A stretch of 23,544 bases of DNA from Bacillota bacterium (GCA_023418755.1 JAEZZE010000088.1:1-23544); one strand, 5' to 3'; positions 1 to 7,586 are shown, numbered from the stretch's first letter. The notes: generated by a model from the sequence alone, not told the origin. A program made the numbers and translations.

Positions 1-24
1 TGCATTTTCGGGTATAGTAGTCAT
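1..24 (-). CDS. 5' end of an unidentified minus-strand gene (partial)
   Basis: An ATG on the minus strand at position 24 opens a frame reading MTTIPENA before the window ends. A strong Shine-Dalgarno AAGGAG lies at 34-39, nine bases upstream. Eight codons cannot identify a family. A short inverted repeat (28-33 with 66-71) flanks the ribosome binding site, so a longer read-through transcript could hide it in a loop, as some insertion sequences do for their transposase. A transposase is therefore one possibility but is not shown. Confidence 0.35.
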
Positions 25-142
25 TGAGTAGGGCTCCTTCTTGGTGATCAGCAATCCCGAGGATACCCTACTTTTTTATGTTCTGGATAGACTCCAGATC
101 ATGGTACACAGACTATTTTACATCACCGGATTTCGCACATTT

Positions 143-218
143 AACGGTCCAGCAGACCATTATCCGGTTCCTCCGGACGGTTTCCGAATATGTACCAGTA
201 TGCCAGACCGTTTCGCAT
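143..218. repeat. Two decayed copies of the 51-bp palindromic repeat
   Basis: Positions 143 and 194 each begin a degenerate copy of the palindromic half of the unit tandemly arrayed at 1097-1453. The first reads AACGGTCCAGCAGACCATT; the second keeps CCAGACCGTT at 203-212. The spacing between them is exactly 51 bp, matching the intact array, and the preceding GGATTTCGCACATTT (128-142) matches the end of the unit. They lie just downstream of the nuclease gene, on the opposite side from the intact array. Confidence 0.75.
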
Positions 219-227
219 CCTTCAAAA

Positions 228-896
228 TTACAATAGCAGATCCCGATTAGCCAAACGATAGGAGCGAATCCGTTCTGTTCCGGACGCACTCTCCAAAATC
301 TGTTTTTTAATAAGTTGTCGCAGTTCGTTTCTTACGAACTTTTCCTGTCTCCCTAGACAGTCGCAGGCCATCTCGATAGTGAACGGGCCTAGCGAACGGA
401 TTGCAAGACGAACGATCTCCCTCTGAAATATAGGAAGCTTAAGCAACTCATCTCGCGTTTCCCCGTACCACTCCTCCATCATTCTCCGGATATACTTCTG
501 ACAATCGAGCGGATCCTCCTTTAACTTGTCAACAGCGAACCTCAGAATGTTCCAATTCGCAAGTACGATTTCATTCTGTCTGTCCAAGCCGCGTGTGAAC
601 GTGTAGCGATCAGCATCGCGAGCATGAGAACCGAAACCGTCACACTCTATGCAAGTCGGTCCCGGAAACCGGATATAGCCGTAGTCCATGAAGCAATACT
701 TGCCCTCGGTATCAATAAACTCATATTCAGGATATAGGTGATCGAAACTCCTTACAACCGGCCACCACGTGTGTTCCAGAAATGCTTTTTCACCGAACCC
801 GTGACGCTCCTTAATTCTACGAAGACGTTCCCCGCGACTTTCGCTAATATGTCTTTCCAACCACGCACGATACTCCGTTTCAAATCGATTCTCCAT
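228..896 (-). CDS. Endonuclease-like protein (DUF559/Vsr-like fold) with C-terminal winged helix
   Basis: A 222-residue protein. The central part resembles the PD-(D/E)XK fold of DUF559/Vsr-like nucleases: an Asp in MDYGYIRF, then the strand CIECDGFGSH, a helix with RxxxFxRxxxRQ, and the strand WNILRFAVDKL. The C-terminal 70 residues read like a winged helix (FTIEMACDCLG, VRNELRQLIKK). The start at 896 is chosen because GAGGAG lies about ten bases upstream and because longer in-frame starts (up to 1004) would run through a terminator-like hairpin. The gene is visibly less GC-rich than its neighbours and stands alone between copies of a 51-bp repeat, which suggests acquisition. The target and role are unknown, and the family call rests on motif layout only. 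A lone defence or repair nuclease is possible. Confidence 0.7.
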   Translation of the reverse strand: MENRFETEYRAWLERHISESRGERLRRIKERHGFGEKAFLEHTWWPVVRSFDHLYPEYEFIDTEGKYCFMDYGYIRFPGPTCIECDGFGSHARDADRYTFTRGLDRQNEIVLANWNILRFAVDKLKEDPLDCQKYIRRMMEEWYGETRDELLKLPIFQREIVRLAIRSLGPFTIEMACDCLGRQEKFVRNELRQLIKKQILESASGTERIRSYRLANRDLLL

Positions 897-916
897 CCCC
901 AACACACTCCTCATGT

Positions 917-958
917 AAAAAAATAACCGCCCTAGTCCACAATTGGGACCAGAGCGGT
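917..958 (-). terminator. Intrinsic terminator or attenuator in the nuclease-gene leader
   Basis: On the minus strand an interrupted stem (ACCGC with GCGGT, GTCC with GGAC, loop ACAATTG or so) is followed at once by seven T residues (917-923). It lies between a candidate promoter (1005-1033) and the ribosome binding site of the nuclease gene. It would therefore stop transcripts before the gene unless relieved. A small GTGTG/CACAC hairpin (958-970) overlaps its 5' arm. It could instead be the end of an unrecognised upstream transcript. Confidence 0.6.
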
Positions 959-1004
959 GTGCTTCACACGCTTTCACAGCCATCATACCATTAATATTGG
1001 TCAA

Positions 1005-1033
1005 AATGTAATGTTTTAGCAGGAAAGTCTCAA
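1005..1033 (-). promoter_or_regulatory. Candidate sigma-A promoter for the nuclease gene
   Basis: Minus strand: TTGAGA (1028-1033), a 17-base spacer, and TACATT (1005-1010). The -35 is close to consensus and the -10 is moderate. A second, extended -10-like TGGTATGAT lies at 982-990. Transcripts from either would carry the terminator hairpin at 917-958 in the leader. Confidence 0.4.
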
Positions 1034-1096
1034 GTTCGCCGACTAACCACCGATAAGTTCGTAGCGGTTACGATTTCTACTATCCCTCATAATACA

Positions 1097-1453
1097 AACG
1101 GTCTGGCAGACCGTTATCCGGGGCCCCCAGGCGGATTTCGAACATTTAGCGGCCCGACAGACCGTTATCCGGGGCCTCTGGGCTGGTTCGGCGCATTTAA
1201 CGGTCTGGCAGAACGTTATCTGGGGCCCCCAGGCGGATTTCGCTCATTTAACGTTCTGCCAGACCGTTATCCGGGGCCCTAGGGCGGATTTCGCACATTT
1301 AACGGTCTGGCAGAACGTTATTCGCACCCTCCGGGCGGTTTCCGCTCATTTAACGGTCTGGCAGACCGTTATTCGCACCCTCCGGGCGGATTCGGCGCAT
1401 TTAACGGTCTGGCAGACCGTTATCCGGGGCCCCCGGGCGGACTTCGCGCATTT
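1097..1453. repeat. Seven tandem copies of a 51-bp double-palindrome unit
   Basis: Units begin at 1097, 1148, 1199, 1250, 1301, 1352 and 1403, an exact 51-bp period with no length change. Each unit has a 19-bp inverted repeat (consensus AACGGTCTGGCAGACCGTT), then a GC-rich palindromic block (CCGGGGCCCCCGG), then GGATTTCGCGCATTT. Copies 3 and 5 read AACGGTCTGGCAGAACGTT and copy 4 carries the reverse complement of that variant. Copies 5 and 6 replace the GC block by TTCGCACCCTCCGG. TAA triplets in the unit argue against translation. The array starts immediately downstream of yheH and ends about 200 bp upstream of the nuclease start. Decayed copies lie at 143 and 194. Confidence 0.95.
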
Positions 1454-1463
1454 AATCAAGCGC

Positions 1464-3221
1464 TCAAGCCGGCAATGAAGCCTTCTCCCCCGTCTGAAGC
1501 TGGTACATCTTGTAGTAGCGGCCGCGAAGCGCCATGAGCTCGTCGTGGGTGCCGCGCTCGACGATCTCGCCGCGGTGCAGCACGAGAATTTGGTTCGCTT
1601 CGCGGATCGTGGACAGCCGGTGGGCGATGACGAGCGTCGTCCGCCCCTCGCTGACGACTTTGAGCGCCCGCTGGATCAAGCCTTCCGTCTCGCTGTCGAT
1701 GCTGGCGGTCGCTTCATCGAGAATGAGAATGGACGGGTCGAACGCCAACGCCCGGGCAAAGGAAATGAGCTGGCGCTGGCCGGAAGACAGCGTGCTTCCC
1801 CGCTCGACGACAGGCTCGTCGTATCCCTTCGGAAGCTGCTCGACGAACGAAGCCGCGCCGACGTCGGCCAGCGCCTGCTTGACCTGTGCCAGCGAGATGT
1901 CCTTATTGTACAAGCTGACGTTGAACTTGATGTCTCCGGCGAACAGATAGGGATCCTGCAGCACGATGCCCATATGCTTGCGCAGCTGCTGCTTGGACAA
2001 CTCCGCGATATCGACGCCGTCGATCGTTATCCGCCCCGAGCCCGGCTCGTAGAAGCCCAATAGCAAATTAACGATCGAGCTCTTGCCCGAGCCGGTATGC
2101 CCGACGAGCGCGACCGTCTCCCCTTGGCGGGCGGTGAAGGAAATGTTCTTCAGCACGTGATCGTCGTCGTTATAGGCGAACGTTACGTTCTCGAACCGCA
2201 CTTCGCCTTCCGGCTTGTTCGCGGCGGAAGCTTCCTCGACCTCCTCGCCCTCCATATCGAGAATAGCGAACACTTTGTCCGCGGAGACGAACGCGCGCTG
2301 AGCGTTCATGAGCTGATCGAATATCCCGATAATCGGATTGAAGATGCGTCCCAAATAGTCGGTGAACGCGTACAGCACGCCGAACGAGAACGCGGCCCCG
2401 GAAATCGACAGATTGCCGAAATGCCAAATGACGAACGCGGTGACGAGGCTGCCGATCGTTCCCACGATATTCCGCGACGAGAGAGAGAAGATGCGGAACT
2501 GCTTCACTTGGGCGACGTAACGTTCCTCGTTCAGCCCGCCGAATTCTTCCAGCGTCTTCTTCTCCCTGCGGAAAGCTTGAATGACCGGCATAACGGCGAT
2601 CGACTCGTTGATCATCGCGTTCATGTCGCTGAGCCGCGCGCGCATGATCGAGACGTATTTCCTGGAAAACTTCAAATGGAAATACATGATAACCGCGAAC
2701 AGCGGCGGAAGAGCCAGCGCGTAGACGGCAAGCTTCGCATCCAGGATGAACAGCGCGATATAGATGCCGAGCAGATGGGCAAAGCTGACGACGAACGTCG
2801 CCACGAAGCTCATGAACAGCTCCCGGATCGCCTCCGTGTCATTGGCGACGCGCGAGACGATCTGCCCCGCCGGCGTATTATCGAAAAAGCGGAGGGGAAT
2901 GCGCTGAATGTGGCGCATGACGTCCATTCTCATGTTTTTGATGATTCGGAGCGCCGTAGACTGCAGCAAATAGGATTGCGAGAAATTCAACAAGCCGGAC
3001 AGCATAACCAGCCCCATATAGAGCGCAAGCAAAACGAGCACGGGAACGATCTCTTTGGTGGGAGGCGATAAATGCCCGTCTATAACCGTCTTGATTATGA
3101 ACGGCCCGCCGAGCTCCGCTCCTACCGCGCAGAGCAGAAGCGCCAAAGCGGCGAAAATCCGATATTTATACGCAAGCGCGTAAGAGAGCAGCCTGCTCCC
3201 CGTTGATCGATGGGATTTCAT
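1464..3221 (-). CDS. yheH: Heterodimeric multidrug ABC exporter subunit, YheH/BmrD type
   Basis: A 585-residue half-transporter with six N-terminal membrane segments (about 20-300) and a C-terminal nucleotide-binding domain. Walker A GHTGSGKSS is at 374-382 and Walker B LILDE ends in the catalytic Glu503; His534 is the switch histidine. The signature is the altered LSSGQ (478-482) instead of LSGGQ. This matches the subunit that supplies the consensus Walker motifs but a variant signature in asymmetric exporters such as BmrCD, LmrCD and TM287/288. The start at 3221 has GGAGG five to six bases upstream. It follows yheI by 26 bp in one operon and presumably forms a membrane heterodimer with it. 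The N-terminus closely resembles B. subtilis YheH (AVGAELGGPFI). The substrate cannot be read from sequence. Confidence 0.93.
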   Translation of the reverse strand: MKSHRSTGSRLLSYALAYKYRIFAALALLLCAVGAELGGPFIIKTVIDGHLSPPTKEIVPVLVLLALYMGLVMLSGLLNFSQSYLLQSTALRIIKNMRMDVMRHIQRIPLRFFDNTPAGQIVSRVANDTEAIRELFMSFVATFVVSFAHLLGIYIALFILDAKLAVYALALPPLFAVIMYFHLKFSRKYVSIMRARLSDMNAMINESIAVMPVIQAFRREKKTLEEFGGLNEERYVAQVKQFRIFSLSSRNIVGTIGSLVTAFVIWHFGNLSISGAAFSFGVLYAFTDYLGRIFNPIIGIFDQLMNAQRAFVSADKVFAILDMEGEEVEEASAANKPEGEVRFENVTFAYNDDDHVLKNISFTARQGETVALVGHTGSGKSSIVNLLLGFYEPGSGRITIDGVDIAELSKQQLRKHMGIVLQDPYLFAGDIKFNVSLYNKDISLAQVKQALADVGAASFVEQLPKGYDEPVVERGSTLSSGQRQLISFARALAFDPSILILDEATASIDSETEGLIQRALKVVSEGRTTLVIAHRLSTIREANQILVLHRGEIVERGTHDELMALRGRYYKMYQLQTGEKASLPA

Positions 3222-3247
3222 ACAAACCTCCGATCCTGATTGTCCGA

Positions 3248-4996
3248 TTATTCCTCCAAGCCGGCTTCCATCTGCTGGCGGTCCCATTGCTGCCTATACC
3301 AGCCGCCCAGCAGCATGAGATGCTCGTGGGTGCCTTCCTCCTTGATCCGTCCTTCGTCCAGCACGACGATCCAATCGGCGTGGCGGACGGCGGACAGCCG
3401 ATGCGTCGAGATCAGCGTCGTCTTGCCCGCGCGCTCCTGCCGGATATTCGCGACGATGCGGCTTTCCGTTCTCGCGTCCACCGCCGACAGGGAATCGTCC
3501 AGCAGCAGCACTTCCGCGTCGACCAGCAGCGCGCGGGCGATCGAAAGCCGCTGTTTCTGGCCTCCGGACAGCATGACGCCGTTCTCCCCGATGAGCGTAT
3601 CCAATCCTTGCGGCAGCTGGGCGACGTCTCCGGAGAAGGAAGCCAGCCCGACCGCGCGGTCGATCTCTTCCGGCGTCGCGTCCGGCTTGCCGAGCGCGAT
3701 GTTGTCGCGAATCGTCTTGGAGAGAAGCAGATGCTCCTGCGGCACATAGGCCATCCACGTCTTCATGCGGTCAAGGGAGATGCTCTCCGCCGGCACGTCC
3801 GACAGGAACAGCATGCCGGGAGCCAGCGGATACTGCCGCAGAAGCTGCTTCAGCAAGGTGCTCTTGCCGCTGCCGGTTTTACCGACGACGCCCAGCGTCT
3901 GGCCCCGCTCCAGCCGTACGGAAATATCGGTCAGGCTTGGGGCCGCAGCGGCAGGATAAACGAAAGACAGCGCCTTCATTTCGATCGATTCGGGAACGTC
4001 CGGCTCGACCGGGTCCTCCGCGTCCCGCACGTCGGCTTGCTCGGCCAACACGTCGTCCAGCCGTCCAGCGGATGCGCTGCCTCTCTGCAGCACGTTAATG
4101 AACTCCCCGAAGGAGATCATCGGCCAGACAAGCATGCCTAAGTAAATATTGAAGGTCACGAGCTGTCCCAGCGAAATTTCGTCATCGAAAACCAAGTAAG
4201 CGCCGTAGCCGATCCCGATCGCGAAGCTCGCCCCCACGACGAAGGAAATCAAAGGGTGGAACAGCGAGTTCAGAATCGCCACTCGCCGGTTCTTGTCCAT
4301 CACGTCCGACGTCATCCGGTCGAAGGCCTGCAAGTCGTTCTTCTCCTGCACGTAGGAGCGAATGACCCGTATGCCGGAGATCGCTTCCAGGACGTGATCG
4401 TTCATGCGGCCGAACGACTCCTGCGCGGCCATGAACCTTCCCCGAACGGTCTTTCCGAGCTTGCTGATGATTACGACGAGCAGCGGCAGCGGGATCAGCG
4501 CGGCGAGCATCAGCTTCGCGCTGATAAAGGTGAGCATCATCGCGACGACGACCGTGATGCCGACCAACGTATTGACGAGCGTCATGACGCCGTAGCCGGC
4601 CGTCTGCCCGATCGCCGGCACGTCGTTGGTCGCCAGCGCCATCAGCTGCCCCGTGCTGCGGCGTTGGAAGAACGAGGGACGCATCCGGGTCAAATGCTTA
4701 AGCAGCCGGAAGCGCAGCAGCTTCTCGATCAACACCGAATTGCCGAACAGGTTCGTAATCCATATATAAACGAAGACATACGTGAGCAGAGCGAGTCCGA
4801 CGAGCAGAAGAACGGTCTGGTTCAATTCCGCGGACGTCAGCGTCCCCTTCTCCATGACGTCGATCTTGTTCCCGATCAGCCGGGGCGGAATCATCGAGAG
4901 CAGGCTGACCAGCGTCATTAAGCCGACGGCCAGAAAATAACTGCCCCATCTTTCCTTGAAAAACCATTTCAGGCGAGTCACGAACGACAGCGCCAT
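3248..4996 (-). CDS. yheI: Heterodimeric multidrug ABC exporter subunit, YheI/BmrC type
   Basis: A 582-residue half-transporter: six membrane segments (about 20-300), then an ATP-binding domain with Walker A GKTGSGKST (372-380), canonical signature LSGGQ (476-480), and Walker B VLLLDD in which Asp501 replaces the catalytic Glu; His532 is present. The Asp is the hallmark of the degenerate ATP site in heterodimeric exporters and pairs with the LSSGQ of the neighbouring subunit. The start at 4996 aligns with B. subtilis YheI (shared KWFF/GWFF N-terminus) and has GGGAGG only three bases upstream; an ATG at 5008 is the alternative. First gene of the yheI-yheH operon. No short leader ORF like B. 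subtilis bmrB is apparent in the roughly 90 bp upstream. Confidence 0.93.
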   Translation of the reverse strand: MALSFVTRLKWFFKERWGSYFLAVGLMTLVSLLSMIPPRLIGNKIDVMEKGTLTSAELNQTVLLLVGLALLTYVFVYIWITNLFGNSVLIEKLLRFRLLKHLTRMRPSFFQRRSTGQLMALATNDVPAIGQTAGYGVMTLVNTLVGITVVVAMMLTFISAKLMLAALIPLPLLVVIISKLGKTVRGRFMAAQESFGRMNDHVLEAISGIRVIRSYVQEKNDLQAFDRMTSDVMDKNRRVAILNSLFHPLISFVVGASFAIGIGYGAYLVFDDEISLGQLVTFNIYLGMLVWPMISFGEFINVLQRGSASAGRLDDVLAEQADVRDAEDPVEPDVPESIEMKALSFVYPAAAAPSLTDISVRLERGQTLGVVGKTGSGKSTLLKQLLRQYPLAPGMLFLSDVPAESISLDRMKTWMAYVPQEHLLLSKTIRDNIALGKPDATPEEIDRAVGLASFSGDVAQLPQGLDTLIGENGVMLSGGQKQRLSIARALLVDAEVLLLDDSLSAVDARTESRIVANIRQERAGKTTLISTHRLSAVRHADWIVVLDEGRIKEEGTHEHLMLLGGWYRQQWDRQQMEAGLEE

Positions 4997-5034
4997 CACC
5001 CTCCCCATTTTCCAATTTTTGAGCGCATGCTTCG

Positions 5035-5069
5035 ATCTTAACCGTTCGATCCGTTCGCGTCTACGCGAA
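5035..5069 (-). promoter_or_regulatory. Candidate promoter and overlapping operator of yheI-yheH
   Basis: Minus strand: TAGACG (5058-5063), a 17-base spacer, TAAGAT (5035-5040). A perfect inverted repeat TTCGCGTCTACGCGAA (5054-5069, 7+2+7) overlaps the -35 element. A dimeric repressor bound there would block RNA polymerase, but no regulator is identified. The promoter elements are only moderate matches. Confidence 0.4.
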
Positions 5070-5086
5070 CACCACCTTAAATTTGC

Positions 5087-5134
5087 TAAAAAAGAAGCGG
5101 CGAAGCCGGTTCGGAATGCCGGATGCTCGCCGCT
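5087..5134 (-). terminator. Rho-independent terminator after the DUF6509 gene
   Basis: On the minus strand a long stem (AGCGGCGA with TCGCCGCT, extended inward by CCGG/CCGG) is followed by TTCTTTTTT at about 5088-5096. It lies 15 bp past the DUF6509 stop codon and separates that unit from the yheI promoter. Confidence 0.85.
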
Positions 5135-5148
5135 CTGGGATGTCTCGA

Positions 5149-5445
5149 TTATTCGTCGCCTTCCGCGTAATGGGCCCCGCAAAATTCGGCCAGCGCGGCC
5201 TCCTCCTCGTCTTCCAGTTCGGCGTCGATGTACCGGCCCGTCGATTTCTCGTACAGTCCGTAGCTGACGACGCTCCCTTGCTCCCCGTCCATCTTGTAGA
5301 CGGCTTTGATCTCGATCCCGTTCGCGGAATACAATTCGTCCTCCTCGTCGAGATCGAGCTCGATCACGAACTCGTAACGCTTCCCCGACAAAATCCGAAA
5401 AGGATCCTTTACCAACTCCACGCTGTACTCGGTTACCGCCAGCAT
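5149..5445 (-). CDS. DUF6509 family protein
   Basis: A small acidic protein of 98 residues. It opens MLAVTEYSVELVKDPF and contains SGKRYEFVIELDLDEEDELY, which I recognise as the DUF6509 pattern found in Bacillus and Paenibacillus. No catalytic motif, signal peptide or membrane segment is visible. The C-terminal half is rich in Asp and Glu. The start at 5445 has AGGAAGG eight bases upstream; the frame stays open further (to 5499) but without a better site. It has a -10-like TATAAT on the minus strand at 5477-5482, so it may have its own promoter besides read-through from the NUDIX gene 59 bp upstream. The function is unknown. Confidence 0.8.
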   Translation of the reverse strand: MLAVTEYSVELVKDPFRILSGKRYEFVIELDLDEEDELYSANGIEIKAVYKMDGEQGSVVSYGLYEKSTGRYIDAELEDEEEAALAEFCGAHYAEGDE

Positions 5446-5504
5446 TTTCTCATCCTTCCTCAAACCCGATGTCCTCATTATACACATTTCCACGTACATG
5501 GCGA

Positions 5505-5975
5505 TTATGCCTCCTTCCGTTCGGCTTGGACGAGATATCCTAGCTTCGCGAGCACGAGTCCCGTAAACGGGTTCAGCTCCGCGATCGGCGCTTCCGGATC
5601 GAAATAGCCCAGCTCCAACCCTTCCCGATCGTTCACGCGAGGGATTCCTTCGGTTTCGATCGCCTCGTACACGGCCATCACGTTATAGACCTCGTCCCCG
5701 TGAGGGTATCGGTAATACATCTCCTTGCCGGAAAACAAATCGATCAGCCGAAACCGCTTCGCGGTCAGTCCCGCCTCTTCCCAGAGCTCCCGCGCCGCCG
5801 CTTCCTCCAGCGATTCGCCGGGCTCCAGCGCTCCGCCGATCGTCCCCCAATCGCCGCTGTCCGAGCGCCTTTGCAGCAGCAGCCGCCCGCTCTCGTCGAA
5901 CGCCAGCACGCAAGCGCCGGCCATAATCAACGGGCGCGTCCCGACAACCTTCCGCAATTCCGATATGTAGCCCAT
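5505..5975 (-). CDS. NUDIX hydrolase
   Basis: A cytoplasmic 156-residue protein with a complete Nudix box at 48-70 (G, five residues, E54, seven residues, RELWEEAGL), which binds the divalent metal and hydrolyses a nucleoside diphosphate linked to another group. The preceding WGTIGGALEPGES is typical of the family. The substrate (modified nucleotide, ADP-ribose, sugar nucleotide) cannot be told. AAAGGAG lies nine bases before the ATG at 5975. The gene starts 33 bp after the DUF4173 gene and is probably cotranscribed with it. Confidence 0.92.
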   Translation of the reverse strand: MGYISELRKVVGTRPLIMAGACVLAFDESGRLLLQRRSDSGDWGTIGGALEPGESLEEAAARELWEEAGLTAKRFRLIDLFSGKEMYYRYPHGDEVYNVMAVYEAIETEGIPRVNDREGLELGYFDPEAPIAELNPFTGLVLAKLGYLVQAERKEA

Positions 5976-6008
5976 GTTCCTCGTCTCCTTTTTCCCCGAA
6001 GGGGCGTT

Positions 6009-7490
6009 CTAGGGTTGGTTCAAGGTTTGCAAGGCCTTCTTGGCCGAATAGACCGACAGGTTGAAGGAGCGCCAATCGCGGCTATCGCGGTTCAACTCGT
6101 CGCGGCGAACGGCCAGCAGCTTCTCCAACTCAGCGTCCCGGTGCTTGTTCGCGAATTCGGCGAGAGTCGGAATCGCGTCCGCCGACAGATCGTTCAAGTA
6201 ATGCCGGTCGATTCGCCCCGTCGCCTCGAAACGCGCGAGGTTGTTCTCGGCGATGAGCCGATCCATGCCGACGTAATTGACCACGGTGTATGCGGCCAGG
6301 CTCAGAAGGATAAAGCATTTCGCCATCGGCACGAGCGAAGTGCGAATGCGCAGCGCCGCGATCAGCAGCAGAAACGCCAGATAGATCATGAACGCATGGA
6401 CCAGAAACCGGATATACGTATATCCGTAAGCCTCCTCGTACATCGCAAGCCGGATGTAGGCCGAATAGAGCATGACGCCCGAGCAGCCGACCAGGATGTA
6501 CAGCAAGGCGTTAAGCGCGCCCTTTCTCGCTCCCGAGTACGTTAGCGAGACGATCAGCAGCGCGAAATTAATAGCCGATACCGCCACCAGCTCCCCGAAG
6601 CCTCTGCGGGCGTACTCCGCGTAAGTCGTTCCGTCCGGCAGCAGGCCGTCCCAAGCGCCGAACAAGTAGGTGAACTGAATGACCACGAACAACACGTAGA
6701 CCGCGTTGACCGCCAGCAGCAGGGTCGTCAGCACGATCGAATCGATGCTCGGCTTGAAGGGCGGCGTTCCGTCCTCTTTCGCTGGGGATTTCTTGCGTCT
6801 TGGCGGCTTCGCGAAGCTCCAGAAGTAGATCGCGAACAGGATGCCGAATATTAAGATCCACAGCAATCGTCCGAACAGCTCGCCCAGGGAGAAGCGGCTG
6901 ATCCATCCCGGAATGCCGTTCAACAGCCGATTGAACGCGCCGTCGGCCGAAGCCAGCAAAGGAATGACGACGATCAGCAGCGGAGCGGCGAAGACCAGGC
7001 CGATGCCGACTTTGGTCGCGGTTTTCTTACGTTCGGAGTTCAGCCTTCTGAACAGCGAGATCCGCAGCACCCGGAACACTCGGGGAATCTGAAGCAGGCT
7101 GCGGGGGATGAGATGGGCGAGCGCCTCTCCGACGATGCGGACGTCCCACCACGGGATTCGGTTCGCCCCCCGCAGCGCGGCGAGATGGACAAAGATCAAA
7201 CCGGGAATCGCCAACAGATTAAGCGCGCGGAAGACCGGATTGTGAAACAGGCCGTACGTCAGCGACAGCAGCAGAATGACCGCGAGCAGAAACCAGCCGA
7301 ATCCCGTCGTCTCCGCCAGCCGGCTCTTCCGATCGTGGAACAGGTAGACGTACAGCAGCGCGACGAACAGCGGGAACGAGACCCCGGGATTGGAGTCGAA
7401 AAACAAATATTGATGAACGGCGGCAAGCGCGAAAGCGCCGAGCAGAGCGATCATGGAGCTTCCGAGTAGGGGTTTGCGAGAGGCAAGCAA
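6009..7490 (-). CDS. DUF4173 (DUF4153-like) integral membrane protein
   Basis: A 493-residue protein with about a dozen hydrophobic segments. The motif YLFGAWDGLLPDG followed by TYAEYARRGFGELVAV is the signature stretch of the DUF4173 family. A cytoplasmic-looking basic/proline patch (PPRRKKSPAKEDGTPP) separates the halves, and the C-terminal ~100 residues are soluble. The TTG start at 7490 is supported by GGAGG seven bases upstream; the next ATG (7454) has only a weak site. The family's function is not established. It is first in a probable operon with the NUDIX and DUF6509 genes and diverges from the SgrR-like gene, sharing its intergenic inverted repeat. Confidence 0.85.
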   Translation of the reverse strand: MLASRKPLLGSSMIALLGAFALAAVHQYLFFDSNPGVSFPLFVALLYVYLFHDRKSRLAETTGFGWFLLAVILLLSLTYGLFHNPVFRALNLLAIPGLIFVHLAALRGANRIPWWDVRIVGEALAHLIPRSLLQIPRVFRVLRISLFRRLNSERKKTATKVGIGLVFAAPLLIVVIPLLASADGAFNRLLNGIPGWISRFSLGELFGRLLWILIFGILFAIYFWSFAKPPRRKKSPAKEDGTPPFKPSIDSIVLTTLLLAVNAVYVLFVVIQFTYLFGAWDGLLPDGTTYAEYARRGFGELVAVSAINFALLIVSLTYSGARKGALNALLYILVGCSGVMLYSAYIRLAMYEEAYGYTYIRFLVHAFMIYLAFLLLIAALRIRTSLVPMAKCFILLSLAAYTVVNYVGMDRLIAENNLARFEATGRIDRHYLNDLSADAIPTLAEFANKHRDAELEKLLAVRRDELNRDSRDWRSFNLSVYSAKKALQTLNQP

Positions 7491-7510
7491 GTCGATCCCT
7501 CCGTTTCCTT

Positions 7511-7586
7511 GTTTCTAATGCCTATTGTAGGTGTTAAAATAGGAAGATAAATAGAAACTAATCGTTGGAAAATTTCCTATTTTAAC
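7511..7586. promoter_or_regulatory. Paired inverted repeats between divergent genes (candidate operator)
   Basis: GTTAAAATAGGAA (7533-7545) is repeated exactly inverted as TTCCTATTTTAAC (7574-7586). A second pair, GTTTCTA (7511-7517) and TAGAAAC (7552-7558), interleaves with it. In both pairs the arms are offset by 41 bp, about four helical turns. The AT-rich block stands out from the GC-rich surroundings and fills the gap between the DUF4173 and SgrR-like genes, so it probably holds both promoters. Autoregulation by the SgrR-like protein is an inference. Confidence 0.55.

Noticed and set aside
28..77. GTAGGG...CCCTAC followed by six T, resembling a plus-strand terminator
   Set aside because: The stem is only six base pairs with a loop of over 30 bases, and it coincides with the ribosome binding site of a minus-strand start, so it is not called as a terminator.
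921..965. T-box riboswitch before the nuclease gene
   Set aside because: The ACCGC-containing terminator looks superficially similar, but the T-box consensus GGTGGNACCGCG and the upstream specifier stem are absent and the gene is not related to amino acids.
1097..1453. CRISPR array
   Set aside because: Units are directly adjacent, each is a variant of the same 51-bp sequence, and there are no unique spacers or cas genes.
2097..3071. Long plus-strand open frame of 324 codons inside the exporter gene
   Set aside because: It is an Arg/Asp/Glu-rich shadow of the yheH coding strand in GC-rich DNA, with no ribosome binding site and no family resemblance.
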